This document shows, piece after piece, positions 22,887 to 29,578 of a stretch of DNA of 29,578 bases. The position numbers were made by a program, and so were the translations under genes. The stretch lies in assembly GCA_910587715.1 (NCBI GenBank), contig CAJUMV010000047.1, positions 1 to 29,578 of the forward strand. Direction: 5' to 3'. The DNA is from an uncultured Lachnospiraceae bacterium (lineage in GTDB: Bacteria; Bacillota; Clostridia; Lachnospirales; Lachnospiraceae). Below the pieces are notes generated by a model that did no database searches, was not told the origin of the DNA, and saw only the letters and a list, made by a program, of their open reading frames with translations. Numbering within the stretch: position 1 is the first letter of the stretch; every line of letters starts with the position of its first letter.

Positions 22887-23876
22887 ATGAAAAGTAAGAA
22901 ACCGGGTTATGACCGATATGCGAAATACGGTTATATTTTCAGTATACCGTTTGTTATCGCATTTATATTGTTTTCCTTATATCCGACCGTGTATACGGCG
23001 GTGATCGGTTTTACCGATCTGAAAGGTCTGGGAAAGACGGATATTCATTTTCTGACCGACGATCTTTTCAGAAATTTTAAGACCGTATTGTCGAGTCCGT
23101 CATTTCAGCTGGCGTTCCGGAATACGGTTGTGATATGGCTGGCGAATTTTATTCCACAGATGCTGCTCGCTCTTCTGCTGGCGGCGTGGTTTACAGATAA
23201 GAGGAGCAAGGTAAAGGGGCAGGGGGCGTTCAAGGTGCTGCTCTATATGCCGAACATCATTACGGCGGCGACCATCGCTATTTTGTTCAGCGGATTTTTC
23301 GGGTATCCCATGGGTCCGGTCAACGATTTCCTCGTGCGCTTCGGATTCATCGATGCGCCTATCGAATTACTTAGAAGTAAAACGGTGGCGAGAGGTGTTG
23401 TGATCTTTATCCAGACATGGATGTGGTATGGCTCCACAATGATTACGCTGATCTCCGGTATTCTGGGAATCAGTCCGGAGATATTTGAGTCGGCGGAGGT
23501 GGACGGCGCGAACCGCGTGCAGACTTTCTTCTATATCACCATGCCGAATATCAAGACAATTCTCCTGTTTACGCTTGTGACGAGTCTGATCGGTGGCCTG
23601 AACATGTTCGATATTCCGAGACTGTTCCAGGACGGTAAGCCGGACGACGCGACGCTGACGACCAGCCTGTTTATCTACAAGCAGGCATTCAGCGGAAGCT
23701 ACATGTACAACAGGGCGGCTGCGGCGAGTATGGTCATGTTCGTGATTATCGCGGTTCTCGCTTCGATTATGTTCTTCGTTATGAGGGATAAGGATGAGGC
23801 GCAGCTGAATAAGCAGATCAAACAGCAGCAGAAGGCTTATGAGAAGAAGCTGAAAGCCGGAAAGGAGAACGCATAA
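22887..23876 (+). CDS. Sugar ABC transporter permease, MalF/UgpA type
   Basis: A 329-residue inner-membrane protein with about six transmembrane helices, the first near residues 14-36 (YIFSIPFVIAFILFSLYPTVYTAV). The EAA loop that docks the ATPase is visible in EVDGANRVQTFFYITMPNIK near residues 203-222. The C-terminus is a charged Lys/Gln tail. ATG 22887 follows a GGGAAGGTGGGG purine stretch. The second permease overlaps its stop by one base (TAATG), so the two are translationally coupled. The pair forms the channel. No ATPase gene is present nearby. Confidence 0.94.
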   Translation: MKSKKPGYDRYAKYGYIFSIPFVIAFILFSLYPTVYTAVIGFTDLKGLGKTDIHFLTDDLFRNFKTVLSSPSFQLAFRNTVVIWLANFIPQMLLALLLAAWFTDKRSKVKGQGAFKVLLYMPNIITAATIAILFSGFFGYPMGPVNDFLVRFGFIDAPIELLRSKTVARGVVIFIQTWMWYGSTMITLISGILGISPEIFESAEVDGANRVQTFFYITMPNIKTILLFTLVTSLIGGLNMFDIPRLFQDGKPDDATLTTSLFIYKQAFSGSYMYNRAAAASMVMFVIIAVLASIMFFVMRDKDEAQLNKQIKQQQKAYEKKLKAGKENA

Positions 23877-24718
23877 TGTTAAAAAATAAAGAAAATCGTG
23901 TTATGAAGGTTGTGATTTATGTCGTATGCATCTTTCTGGCAATTTTGAGTGTTCTGCCTTTCTGGATCATGATCGTGAACGCGACCAGATCCACGACGGA
24001 GATTCAGCAGCATGCGATTTCGCTCATTCCTTCATCATATATGATGAACAATATCAAGATCCTGCTCGGCAAGAGCTTTAATCCGATAGTCGGTTTTGGA
24101 AACTCACTGATTATTTCCATCGGAGCCACCGTGCTGGCGATCTATTTTTCCTCGTTGACGGCGTATGCGCAGGTGGCATATAATTGGAAATTAAGAAACG
24201 CGTTTTTCAGCTTTATCATGGTAGTGATGATGATTCCGGCGCAGGTGACGATGATCGGTTTCTACCAGATGGTCTACAAGATACATATGACGAACAAGCT
24301 GTCCATGCTGATTCTGCCGGCGATCGCTTCGCCGACCATGGTATTCTTTATGAGACAGTACTTACAGCCGACGCTCTCCATGGAGATGGTGCAGGCGGCA
24401 AGAATCGACGGCGCGAAAGAGTTCATGATCTTTAACAGGATCGTGCTACCGATTATGAAACCGGCGATCGCGACGCAGGCAATCTTCAGCTTCGTGGCAA
24501 GCTGGAACAACCTGTTTACACCGCTCGTTCTGCTGACGGATCAGAAGAAATATACCATGCCTATCATGGTAAGTCTCTTGAAGGGCGATATCTATAAGAC
24601 CGAGTACGGCTCTGTCTACATGGGACTGACGCTGACGGTATTACCGCTTATCATAGTATACCTGCTTCTGTCCAAGTATATCATAGCCGGTGTGGCACTC
24701 GGCGGCGTAAAAGGTTAA
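23876..24718 (+). CDS. Sugar ABC transporter permease, MalG/UgpE type
   Basis: A 280-residue membrane protein with six predicted helices (first near residues 10-32, VVIYVVCIFLAILSVLPFWI) and the typical VNATRSTTEI periplasm-facing segment after helix 1. The EAA motif is AARIDGAKEFMIFNRIVLPIMKP near residues 178-200. It ends VALGGVKG, a common terminus in this family. The start codon shares its A with the upstream stop. It is the last gene of the transport operon; the convergent AraC gene ends 18 bases away and no clear terminator lies between. Confidence 0.94.
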   Translation: MLKNKENRVMKVVIYVVCIFLAILSVLPFWIMIVNATRSTTEIQQHAISLIPSSYMMNNIKILLGKSFNPIVGFGNSLIISIGATVLAIYFSSLTAYAQVAYNWKLRNAFFSFIMVVMMIPAQVTMIGFYQMVYKIHMTNKLSMLILPAIASPTMVFFMRQYLQPTLSMEMVQAARIDGAKEFMIFNRIVLPIMKPAIATQAIFSFVASWNNLFTPLVLLTDQKKYTMPIMVSLLKGDIYKTEYGSVYMGLTLTVLPLIIVYLLLSKYIIAGVALGGVKG

Positions 24719-24736
24719 TAAAGTATATTCAGAGAT

Positions 24737-25672
24737 TCAGACTTCTTCGTGGCGCAGCTTGTTGCGGTATTCCGTGGGGGAACAGCTTGTGTATTTGCTG
24801 AAACACCGGTTAAAGGTAGTCAGGTTGTTGAAGCCGCTGCTAAAAGCGATTTCCGTGATGGGACGGTTCCTGTCCTCGGTGAGTAACGACTGCGCCGCCT
24901 GAATCCGTTTGTAGCACAGATAGTTGTGAAACGTCGTGTTGGTGTGCTGCTTGAACAGACGGGTAAAATGGTATTTGGAGAAGCCGATATACTCCGCCGC
25001 CTGTTCCAGAGTCAGGTCGTCCGCGTAGTGGGTGTCAATAAAATTGAGCAGATTAGAAAACAGCATGTAATTTTCCGACTGGTTGTCGGCGGTGTTTTCG
25101 GTATCCTTATCCGCACTCTGCAGGTAGTGGTCGGTTCCTATCGTTGTAAACAGATCCAGCAGCACAGAGTAGATGGCAATTTCCCAAAAGAATTGATGGG
25201 AAAAATAGAGATTTGCCATCTGCATCAGAGCATCGTAAACCTGCCGGTAGATTTTGGGACGCGAAGCTGCCGTACATAGATAAGGCCCGATAAAAGCAGG
25301 GCTTAACGCCTTATAATCCTGAAAACAGCGCAGCATGTCGATATCAATGAGAAAGATAAAGCGCGCACCGGAGGGCTTGCTGCGAAGCTCGTGCAGCATA
25401 TACGGGGGGATGATCAGAATATCTCCCGGATTCAGTGTGTAAGAGTTGCTGTTGGTAGTGATAAAATATTGATTTTCTGCGCAGACAATGATTTCCATGG
25501 CATTGTGGTAGTGGTTGGCGTAGCCTTCGGGCTGGGTATTGTACCAGATGCGCAGATGGGATTCGGCGATATAATCAACATACTCCCTTGAACCGTTTAC
25601 CGACCGTTCCTTGAGGTTTGGGACGGGTTGCTCATAATTCAGGGGGGGGGGTAAAATTTTTTCATATTTCAC
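24737..25672 (-). CDS. AraC-family regulator with cupin sensor domain
   Basis: The start is GTG 25672, eight bases after AGGAG; a GTG at 25708 lies upstream of that site. The product is 311 residues. An N-terminal cupin-like sugar-sensing domain (about 40-130: YANHYHNAMEIIVC, LNPGDILIIPPYMLHEL) is followed by a linker and two C-terminal HTH motifs (about 210-305: LTLEQAAEYIGFSKYHFTRLFK and ITEIAFSSGFNNLTTFNRCF). It lies between the transporter and the GH3 gene and is divergent from the latter, so it probably activates both when the sugar is present. Codons 7-10 contain ten consecutive C (KILPPPLNYE), making the frame prone to slippage. As sequenced it is in frame. Confidence 0.92.
   Translation of the reverse strand: MKYEKILPPPLNYEQPVPNLKERSVNGSREYVDYIAESHLRIWYNTQPEGYANHYHNAMEIIVCAENQYFITTNSNSYTLNPGDILIIPPYMLHELRSKPSGARFIFLIDIDMLRCFQDYKALSPAFIGPYLCTAASRPKIYRQVYDALMQMANLYFSHQFFWEIAIYSVLLDLFTTIGTDHYLQSADKDTENTADNQSENYMLFSNLLNFIDTHYADDLTLEQAAEYIGFSKYHFTRLFKQHTNTTFHNYLCYKRIQAAQSLLTEDRNRPITEIAFSSGFNNLTTFNRCFSKYTSCSPTEYRNKLRHEEV
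25642..25651 (-). repeat. Ten-base homopolymer (C10 on the coding strand) inside the AraC gene
   Basis: Ten G on the plus strand, read as CCC CCC CCC C in codons 7-10 of the regulator. It is by far the longest G/C homopolymer noticed in the window. Gain or loss of one base would frameshift the gene near its start. Confidence 0.9.
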
Positions 25673-25701
25673 GTGATTCACTCCTGTATGCAGTAATTCC
25701 C

Positions 25702-25729
25702 TAGACACAGACTGCTGAGTCTGTGTCTA
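25702..25729 (-). promoter_or_regulatory. Perfect 12-bp inverted repeat at the AraC transcript start
   Basis: TAGACACAGACT (25702-25713), GCTG, then AGTCTGTGTCTA (25718-25729). It begins about three bases after the predicted AraC start site. It could be an operator for a dimeric repressor or a 5' hairpin stabilising the message. Confidence 0.6.
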
Positions 25730-25738
25730 TTATGTTCT

Positions 25739-25767
25739 ATTATACTCCATGGAGAAAAAAGTCGCAA
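25739..25767 (-). promoter_or_regulatory. Promoter of the AraC gene
   Basis: On the minus strand TTGCGA (25767-25762), a 17-base spacer and a perfect TATAAT (25744-25739). The spacer contains the 10-bp palindrome CTCCATGGAG (25745-25754). The predicted leader is about 60 bases. Confidence 0.65.
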
Positions 25768-25778
25768 CCGAACGATTT

Positions 25779-25793
25779 TTTGACGCAGTCAAA
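25779..25793 (+). promoter_or_regulatory. Possible operator upstream of the GH3 gene
   Basis: TTTGAC-GCA-GTCAAA is a perfect 6-bp inverted repeat 37 bases before the GH3 start. TTGACG within it could also be a -35 box, but no good -10 follows at 17 bases. The bound protein is unknown. Confidence 0.4.
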
Positions 25794-25830
25794 GTCCGGT
25801 GAAGCCGGGCGGAAAGGATGAGAAAATCTT

Positions 25831-27942
25831 ATGACGAGAGAAGAGGCAAGACGCAAGGCGGAAGAATTGGTGAGTCAGATGACGGTGGAGGAGAGGGCTT
25901 CCCAGCTTCGCTATGACGCGCCGGCGATTGAAAGGCTTGGCGTGCCAGCTTACAATTGGTGGGGCGAAGCGCTGCACGGCGTGGCAAGAGCGGGTGCGGC
26001 GACCAGCTTTCCGCAGGCAATCGGCATGGCGGCGACGTTTGACACAGAATTGCTGCATAAAGCCGGGGATGTGGCGGCGACAGAGGGCAGGGCGAAATAT
26101 AATGCGTTCTCTGCGGAAAATGACAGGGACATCTATAAGGGACTGACGTTCTGGTCGCCCAATGTGAATATTTTCAGAGACCCCAGATGGGGCAGGGGAC
26201 AGGAGACTTACGGGGAAGATCCTTATCTGACTTCCAGATTGGGCGTTGCCTATGTGGAGGGGCTGCAGGGGGATGACAAAGAGACGCTGAAATCGGCGGC
26301 GTGTGCCAAGCATTTCGCGGTGCATTCCGGACCGGAAGCGGTGCGCCACGAGTTCAATGCCGTCGCCACGAAAAAGGATATGGCGGAAACTTATCTGCCC
26401 GCCTTTAAAGCGTGTGTGCAGGAGGCGGGTGTGGAGGCAGTGATGGGCGCCTACAACCGGACCAACGGGGAGCCCTGCTGCGGCAGCAGGACGCTGATGC
26501 AGGATATTCTGCGCGGCGAGTGGAAGTTTGAGGGACATTTCGTGTCCGACTGCTGGGCAATTAAAGACTTTCACGAAAAGCATATGGTGACGCACACCAT
26601 GGAGGAGTCGGCGGCGCTTGCTTTAAAGTGCGGCTGCGACATCAACTGCGGCGTGACTTATCTCTATCTGCTGAAAGCACTGGAACAGGGGCTTGTGACG
26701 GAGGAGGAGATCACGGAGGCAGCGGTGCGCGCCTTCACCACGCGGTACCTGCTCGGGCTGTTTGACGGCAGCAAGTACGACGACATTCCCTATGAGAAAG
26801 TGGAGTGCGAAGAACATCTGGAGGTGGCGCAGCAGCTGACGAGAGAGTCGGTTGTGCTCCTAAAAAATGACGGGGTCCTGCCGCTTAGGGTTTCGGCAGG
26901 ACAGACCATCGGCGTGATCGGACCGAATGCCAACAGCAGGGAAGCTCTGGTCGGGAATTATCATGGCACTTCTTCCCGATATATTACGGTTTTGGAGGGA
27001 ATACAGGACAAAGTCGGACACGATGGCAGAGTTTTGTGCTCGGAAGGCTCCCATTTATTTAAAGACCGCGTGGAGAATTTGGCTTGGGAAAACGACCGCG
27101 TTGCGGAAGCGGTCATCGTCGCAAAACACAGCGATGTGGTGGTGCTCTGCGTGGGACTGAACGAGACGCTGGAGGGTGAGGAGGGCGACACGGGCAACAG
27201 CTACGCGTCCGGCGACAAGAACGACCTGCTTCTGCCGGAGCCGCAGAGAAAGCTGATGGAGGCGGTGTTTGCCGTCGGTAAGCCCGTGGTTGTGTGCCTG
27301 ATGGCGGGAAGCGCGATCGACCTCTCCGAAGCGCAGGAGAAGGCGGCGGCTGTCCTGCAGCTCTGGTATCCCGGCGCGAGAGGCGGCAAGGCAGTGGCGG
27401 ATATTCTGTTTGGGGACTGTTCCCCGTCCGGCAAGCTGCCTGTGACGTTCTACCGGACGTTAGAGGAGCTGCCGGCATTTGAGGATTACACCATGAAGGG
27501 GAGAACCTACCGCTATATGGAGCAGGAGGCGCTTTATCCCTTCGGGTACGGGCTGACTTACGGCGACGTGCAGGTGGAAAAGGCGGAAGTTGTCCGGGTG
27601 GATGAGGCGACAGACGATGTGACCGTGCATGTGACGGTGAAAAATGCGGGAACTGCCGCGACGGGTGACGTGGTTCAGATTTATGTGAAAGATTTGGAGT
27701 CACCCTTTGCCGTGCCGAATCACAGCCTCTGCGCATTTGCGAGAGTTTTCCTGAAAGCGGGAGAGAGCGCGGAGATGGATATGACCGTTTCCGGCAATGC
27801 CTTTCTTGCGGTGAATGAGGACGGCGCCTTTGTCAAGGGCGGCGGCAGCTATGCGTTCTATGTGGGCACCGGGCAGCCGGACAGTCGGACGGCTGCGCTT
27901 ACGGGGAAGAAATGTGTGGAAGTTTCGTGTGTGAAAGAATAG
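25831..27942 (+). CDS. Glycoside hydrolase family 3 (beta-glucosidase or beta-xylosidase)
   Basis: A 703-residue retaining glycosidase that releases sugars from the non-reducing end of beta-linked oligosaccharides. The (alpha/beta)8 domain shows YNWWGEALHGVAR (40-53), GRGQETYGEDP, the K160-H161 substrate-binding pair in AKHFAVHSGPE, and the nucleophile D240 in VSDCWAI. The second alpha/beta domain spans about 320-560 (LLKNDGVLPL, LWYPGARGGKAVADILFG). A fibronectin III-like domain closes it (about 590-690). The NWWGEALHG motif is common in XynB-type xylosidases, but glucosidase activity cannot be excluded. There is no signal peptide, so it acts on imported sugars. The ribosome site is modest (AAGGATGAG). 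It stands alone before a terminator. Confidence 0.94.
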   Translation: MTREEARRKAEELVSQMTVEERASQLRYDAPAIERLGVPAYNWWGEALHGVARAGAATSFPQAIGMAATFDTELLHKAGDVAATEGRAKYNAFSAENDRDIYKGLTFWSPNVNIFRDPRWGRGQETYGEDPYLTSRLGVAYVEGLQGDDKETLKSAACAKHFAVHSGPEAVRHEFNAVATKKDMAETYLPAFKACVQEAGVEAVMGAYNRTNGEPCCGSRTLMQDILRGEWKFEGHFVSDCWAIKDFHEKHMVTHTMEESAALALKCGCDINCGVTYLYLLKALEQGLVTEEEITEAAVRAFTTRYLLGLFDGSKYDDIPYEKVECEEHLEVAQQLTRESVVLLKNDGVLPLRVSAGQTIGVIGPNANSREALVGNYHGTSSRYITVLEGIQDKVGHDGRVLCSEGSHLFKDRVENLAWENDRVAEAVIVAKHSDVVVLCVGLNETLEGEEGDTGNSYASGDKNDLLLPEPQRKLMEAVFAVGKPVVVCLMAGSAIDLSEAQEKAAAVLQLWYPGARGGKAVADILFGDCSPSGKLPVTFYRTLEELPAFEDYTMKGRTYRYMEQEALYPFGYGLTYGDVQVEKAEVVRVDEATDDVTVHVTVKNAGTAATGDVVQIYVKDLESPFAVPNHSLCAFARVFLKAGESAEMDMTVSGNAFLAVNEDGAFVKGGGSYAFYVGTGQPDSRTAALTGKKCVEVSCVKE

Positions 27943-27953
27943 TTTTGGCAATC

Positions 27954-27982
27954 GGGAGCAGAACGGTCGTCTGCTCCCTTTA
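27954..27982 (+). terminator. Terminator of the GH3 gene
   Basis: GGGAGCAGA (27954-27962) and TCTGCTCCC (27970-27978) form a perfect 9-bp stem with a 7-base loop and TTT after it, 12 bases past the stop codon. The T-run is short but the stem is strong. Confidence 0.75.
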
Positions 27983-28012
27983 ATCAACTGGATATTTTGC
28001 ACAAAGCAGTAG

Positions 28013-28028
28013 GTTAGTATAGCCTAAC
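28013..28028. promoter_or_regulatory. DtxR-type palindrome, copy 1
   Basis: GTTAGTATAGCCTAAC: five-base arms GTTAG/CTAAC around six bases, in the same 16-base format as three further copies around feoA. It lies about 46 bases upstream of the -35 box. The form resembles operators of DtxR-family iron or manganese repressors. Confidence 0.6.
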
Positions 28029-28073
28029 ACGTTGGCTAGTATGATGAAACTGCGGCTGGCAATGAAAATAGCA

Positions 28074-28102
28074 TTGACAAAGACAGGGCTGCATCATATG
28101 AT
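28074..28102 (+). promoter_or_regulatory. Promoter of the feo operon
   Basis: A perfect TTGACA (28074-28079), a 17-base spacer and TATGAT (28097-28102). The start is expected near 28109, immediately before palindrome copy 2. The leader is about 130 bases. Confidence 0.8.
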
Positions 28103-28110
28103 AATATGTG

Positions 28111-28126
28111 GTTAGTGAGTACTAAC
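28111..28126. promoter_or_regulatory. DtxR-type operator overlapping the feo transcription start, copy 2
   Basis: GTTAGT-GAGT-ACTAAC, a perfect 6-bp inverted repeat just after the -10 box. A metal-loaded DtxR/MntR-family repressor bound here would block transcription, the usual logic for ferrous iron uptake. Confidence 0.75.
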
Positions 28127-28141
28127 TTACATCATACATAA

Positions 28142-28166
28142 GGATGTCCGACAAGGTCTGGCATCC
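28142..28166 (+). other. Hairpin in the feoA leader
   Basis: GGATG (28142-28146) pairs with CATCC (28162-28166), with an inner CC/GG and GAC/GTC stem, two single bulged T and an AAG loop. GTTGTTTT follows. It may be a weak attenuator in the leader; the T-run is interrupted. Confidence 0.4.
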
Positions 28167-28183
28167 GTTGTTTTGCATCTGGA

Positions 28184-28199
28184 GTTAGTGAAAACTAAT
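28184..28199. promoter_or_regulatory. DtxR-type palindrome, copy 3
   Basis: GTTAGTGAAAACTAAT: arms TTAGT/ACTAA around four bases, within the feoA leader 41 bases before the start codon. It may allow cooperative repressor binding or a roadblock. Confidence 0.6.
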
Positions 28200-28240
28200 A
28201 TACAGGCAGCGCAAGACGCACAGGAAGGGAGGAACATATT

Positions 28241-28501
28241 ATGCCGCTTACATTAGCAGAGAAAGGAGAGGAAAACGTCATCAGAAAAATCGGTGGGAAA
28301 CAGGATGTCAAAGTGCATCTGGAAAACCTTGGTTTTGTCGTGGGAGGGGCGGTCACGGTAGTCAGCGCCATCGGGGGCAATGTAATCGTGGATGTGCAGA
28401 TCCGCAAGGTGGCGCCTTTGGGCGATCCCATTGAGGTGACCGTCCGCGGGTATGAACTTTCCATCCGGAAAGCGGATGCGGAGACGATAGAGGTTGATTA
28501 A
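28241..28501 (+). CDS. feoA: Ferrous iron transport protein FeoA
   Basis: An 86-residue cytoplasmic SH3-like protein that assists FeoB. The sequence LENLGFVVGGAVTVVSAIGGNVIVDV and the final VRGYELSIRKADAETIEVD are typical of clostridial FeoA; the GYELSIRK.. end is shared with the FeoA/DtxR C-terminal domain. ATG 28241 follows a strong GGAAGGGAGG site. It is the first gene of the feo operon and its leader holds two of the four metal-repressor-like palindromes. feoB follows, but with its 5' end missing. Confidence 0.93.
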   Translation: MPLTLAEKGEENVIRKIGGKQDVKVHLENLGFVVGGAVTVVSAIGGNVIVDVQIRKVAPLGDPIEVTVRGYELSIRKADAETIEVD

Positions 28502-28505
28502 CAGG

Positions 28506-28525
28506 GGGGTTATCCCCTTTATTTT
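28506..28525 (+). terminator. Weak terminator or attenuator between feoA and feoB
   Basis: GGGG (28506-28509), TTAT loop, CCCC (28514-28517), then TTTATTTT. The stem is only 4 bp (or 5 bp using AGGGG/CCCCT) but all GC and followed by a U-rich tract, so partial termination is possible. Confidence 0.4.
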
Positions 28526-28535
28526 CAAATTGATA

Positions 28536-28551
28536 GTTAGGGAAGACTAAT
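28536..28551. promoter_or_regulatory. DtxR-type palindrome, copy 4
   Basis: GTTAGGGAAGACTAAT: TTAG/CTAA arms in the same 16-base format, between feoA and the remnant of feoB. It abuts the point where feoB homology begins. Confidence 0.5.
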
Positions 28552-29578
28552 AAGAAGGAAGGAAAGTTAAAAAAGCATGACGGTGTGACGATCACCGACC
28601 TGCCGGGCATTTATTCCCTTTCTCCCTATACGCTGGAGGAAGTGGTGGCGAGAAATTATCTGATCAGCGAGCGCCCTGACGCGATTCTGAACCTGATTGA
28701 CGGTACGAATTTAGAGAGAAACTTATATTTGACAACACAGCTTACCGAGCTTGGCATCCCTGTTGTCGTTGCTGTCAACATGATGGATGTGGTAGAGAAA
28801 AACGGCGACCAGATTAACACGGCGGAGCTGTCAAGGCAGTTAGGCTGTAAGGTCGTTGAGATCTCCGCCCTGAAAGGAAACGGGATTATGGAGGCTGCGG
28901 AAGCAGCGATCGACGCGGCGAAGAACGGAAAGACCGTCCCCATGCACACATTTTCGGGGACGGTGGAGCACGCCCTTGCACACATCGAGGAGGCGGCGGA
29001 AAAGGAGATGGACGATGATGCGGAATCCATCATCACCAACGAGCGGTATGTTTATATCGGGAGCATCATCAAGGGATGCTTAAAGAAAAAGTCGGCGGGC
29101 AAGCTGACCACCTCCGACAAAATTGACAGGATTGTCACAAACAGGTTTTTGGGACTGCCGATTTTTGCGGCTATCATGTTCCTCGTGTATTACATTTCCA
29201 TGGTGACGGTGGGCGCAAACGCGACGGACTGGGCAAACGACGGGCTATTCGGCGACGGCTGGCATCTGCTCGGCATCGGTTCTTCCGACTATGAGGCAGC
29301 GGCGGAGGAATACGGCGACGCGGCGCTTATCGTAGATGGTTACGACGCTTACGTGGAAGAAAACGGGGCGGAGCCCACAGGCGACTTCCCTTATGAAGTA
29401 GAGGACGAGGAAACGCTGGAAGTGACAGTGGAGACGGCTTCCCTCGCGGATTACGAGGCGGCGCTTGCGGTGGTGGAGCAGTACGGCGAAGAGCCTGACC
29501 CGGCGGCTTACGGCGTGTGGGTCCCGGGCATTCCGGTTCTTGTAGGAAATGCGTTGGAAGCGGCAGGTGCGGCAGACT
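28552..29578 (+). CDS. feoB: Ferrous iron transporter FeoB, N-terminus deleted, runs off the window
   Basis: An open frame from 28537 to the right edge encodes FeoB from KKEGKLKKHDGVTITDLPG onward. The G3 DLPG loop, G4 NMMD (with the downstream D), G5-like SALKGNG, the helical linker and the first membrane segment (LGLPIFAAIMFLVYYISMVTVG) are present, followed by the acidic insert seen in clostridial FeoB. The start codon, the G1 P-loop (normally GNPNCGKT) and the G2 switch, about 50 residues, are absent. No ATG/GTG/TTG precedes the homology; the first in-frame GTG is 28585. As sequenced it cannot bind GTP normally and is probably not translated. This is either a real deletion or an assembly error. 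Confidence 0.85.

Noticed and set aside
27113..27736. Minus-strand ORF of 207 codons opposite the GH3 gene
   Set aside because: Rich in Arg, Pro and Ser from reversed codons; the GH3 frame is clearly the real one.
1..29578. CRISPR arrays, IS elements, prophage or integrase genes
   Set aside because: No regularly spaced repeats, transposase or integrase motifs, or phage genes were found in any frame.

Overview
The window looks like the chromosome of a Gram-positive anaerobe of the Clostridia, most likely a gut Lachnospiraceae. The grounds are gene content and style: strong GGAGG-type ribosome sites, moderately high GC in most genes, a ClpC with a ClpP-docking loop, a YtrA-like GntR, lipobox lipoproteins, an LCP-family envelope protein, a sugar ABC transporter without its own ATPase, and FeoA/FeoB iron uptake. 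No phage, plasmid, IS element or CRISPR array was seen.

Layout from left to right (plus strand unless noted). 1-628: the tail of an upstream gene and two small membrane proteins. 664-2727: an M29-type aminopeptidase with a long N-terminal extension. 2748-6482: a purine run, purE-purM-purN-purD, behind a plausible promoter. 6564-11717: a tight run of zinc-ribbon/HTH protein, membrane-anchored double-SH3 protein, GntR regulator, ClpC unfoldase and a conserved 136-residue protein, closed by a clear terminator. 11881-17989: RadA, an LCP cell-wall ligase and a heterodimeric ABC exporter with one degenerate ATP site. 17974-18682 (minus): a lipoprotein and tRNA-Trp, the tRNA with its own promoter and terminator. 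18725-19171: an unknown helical protein.

19288-21157 (minus) is an AT-rich type II restriction-modification island: small ORF, beta-class DNA methyltransferase, XRE controller and an ApaLI-like endonuclease. Both the controller start and the endonuclease C-terminus look broken by single-base frame changes. The methyltransferase looks intact, so the system may be decaying to a methylase-only state.

21145-27982 is a carbohydrate unit: sugar-binding lipoprotein, two permeases, an AraC regulator (minus strand) and an intracellular GH3 beta-glycosidase. The binding-protein gene is separated from the permeases by a strong hairpin. The AraC gene carries ten consecutive C at codons 7-10, a likely slippage site, and its promoter has a perfect 12-bp inverted repeat at the expected transcript start.

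28013-29578 is an iron(II) uptake locus. A near-consensus promoter is overlaid by a DtxR-type palindrome, and three more copies lie around feoA. The following feoB reading frame has lost its start codon and the GTPase G1/G2 region, apparently by a deletion at a short purine-rich repeat, and runs off the window.

The observations most worth a second look are the feoB N-terminal deletion, the frameshifted restriction enzyme and controller, the homopolymer in the AraC gene, and the zinc-ribbon/SH3/GntR/ClpC operon, which may tie envelope sensing to proteolysis.
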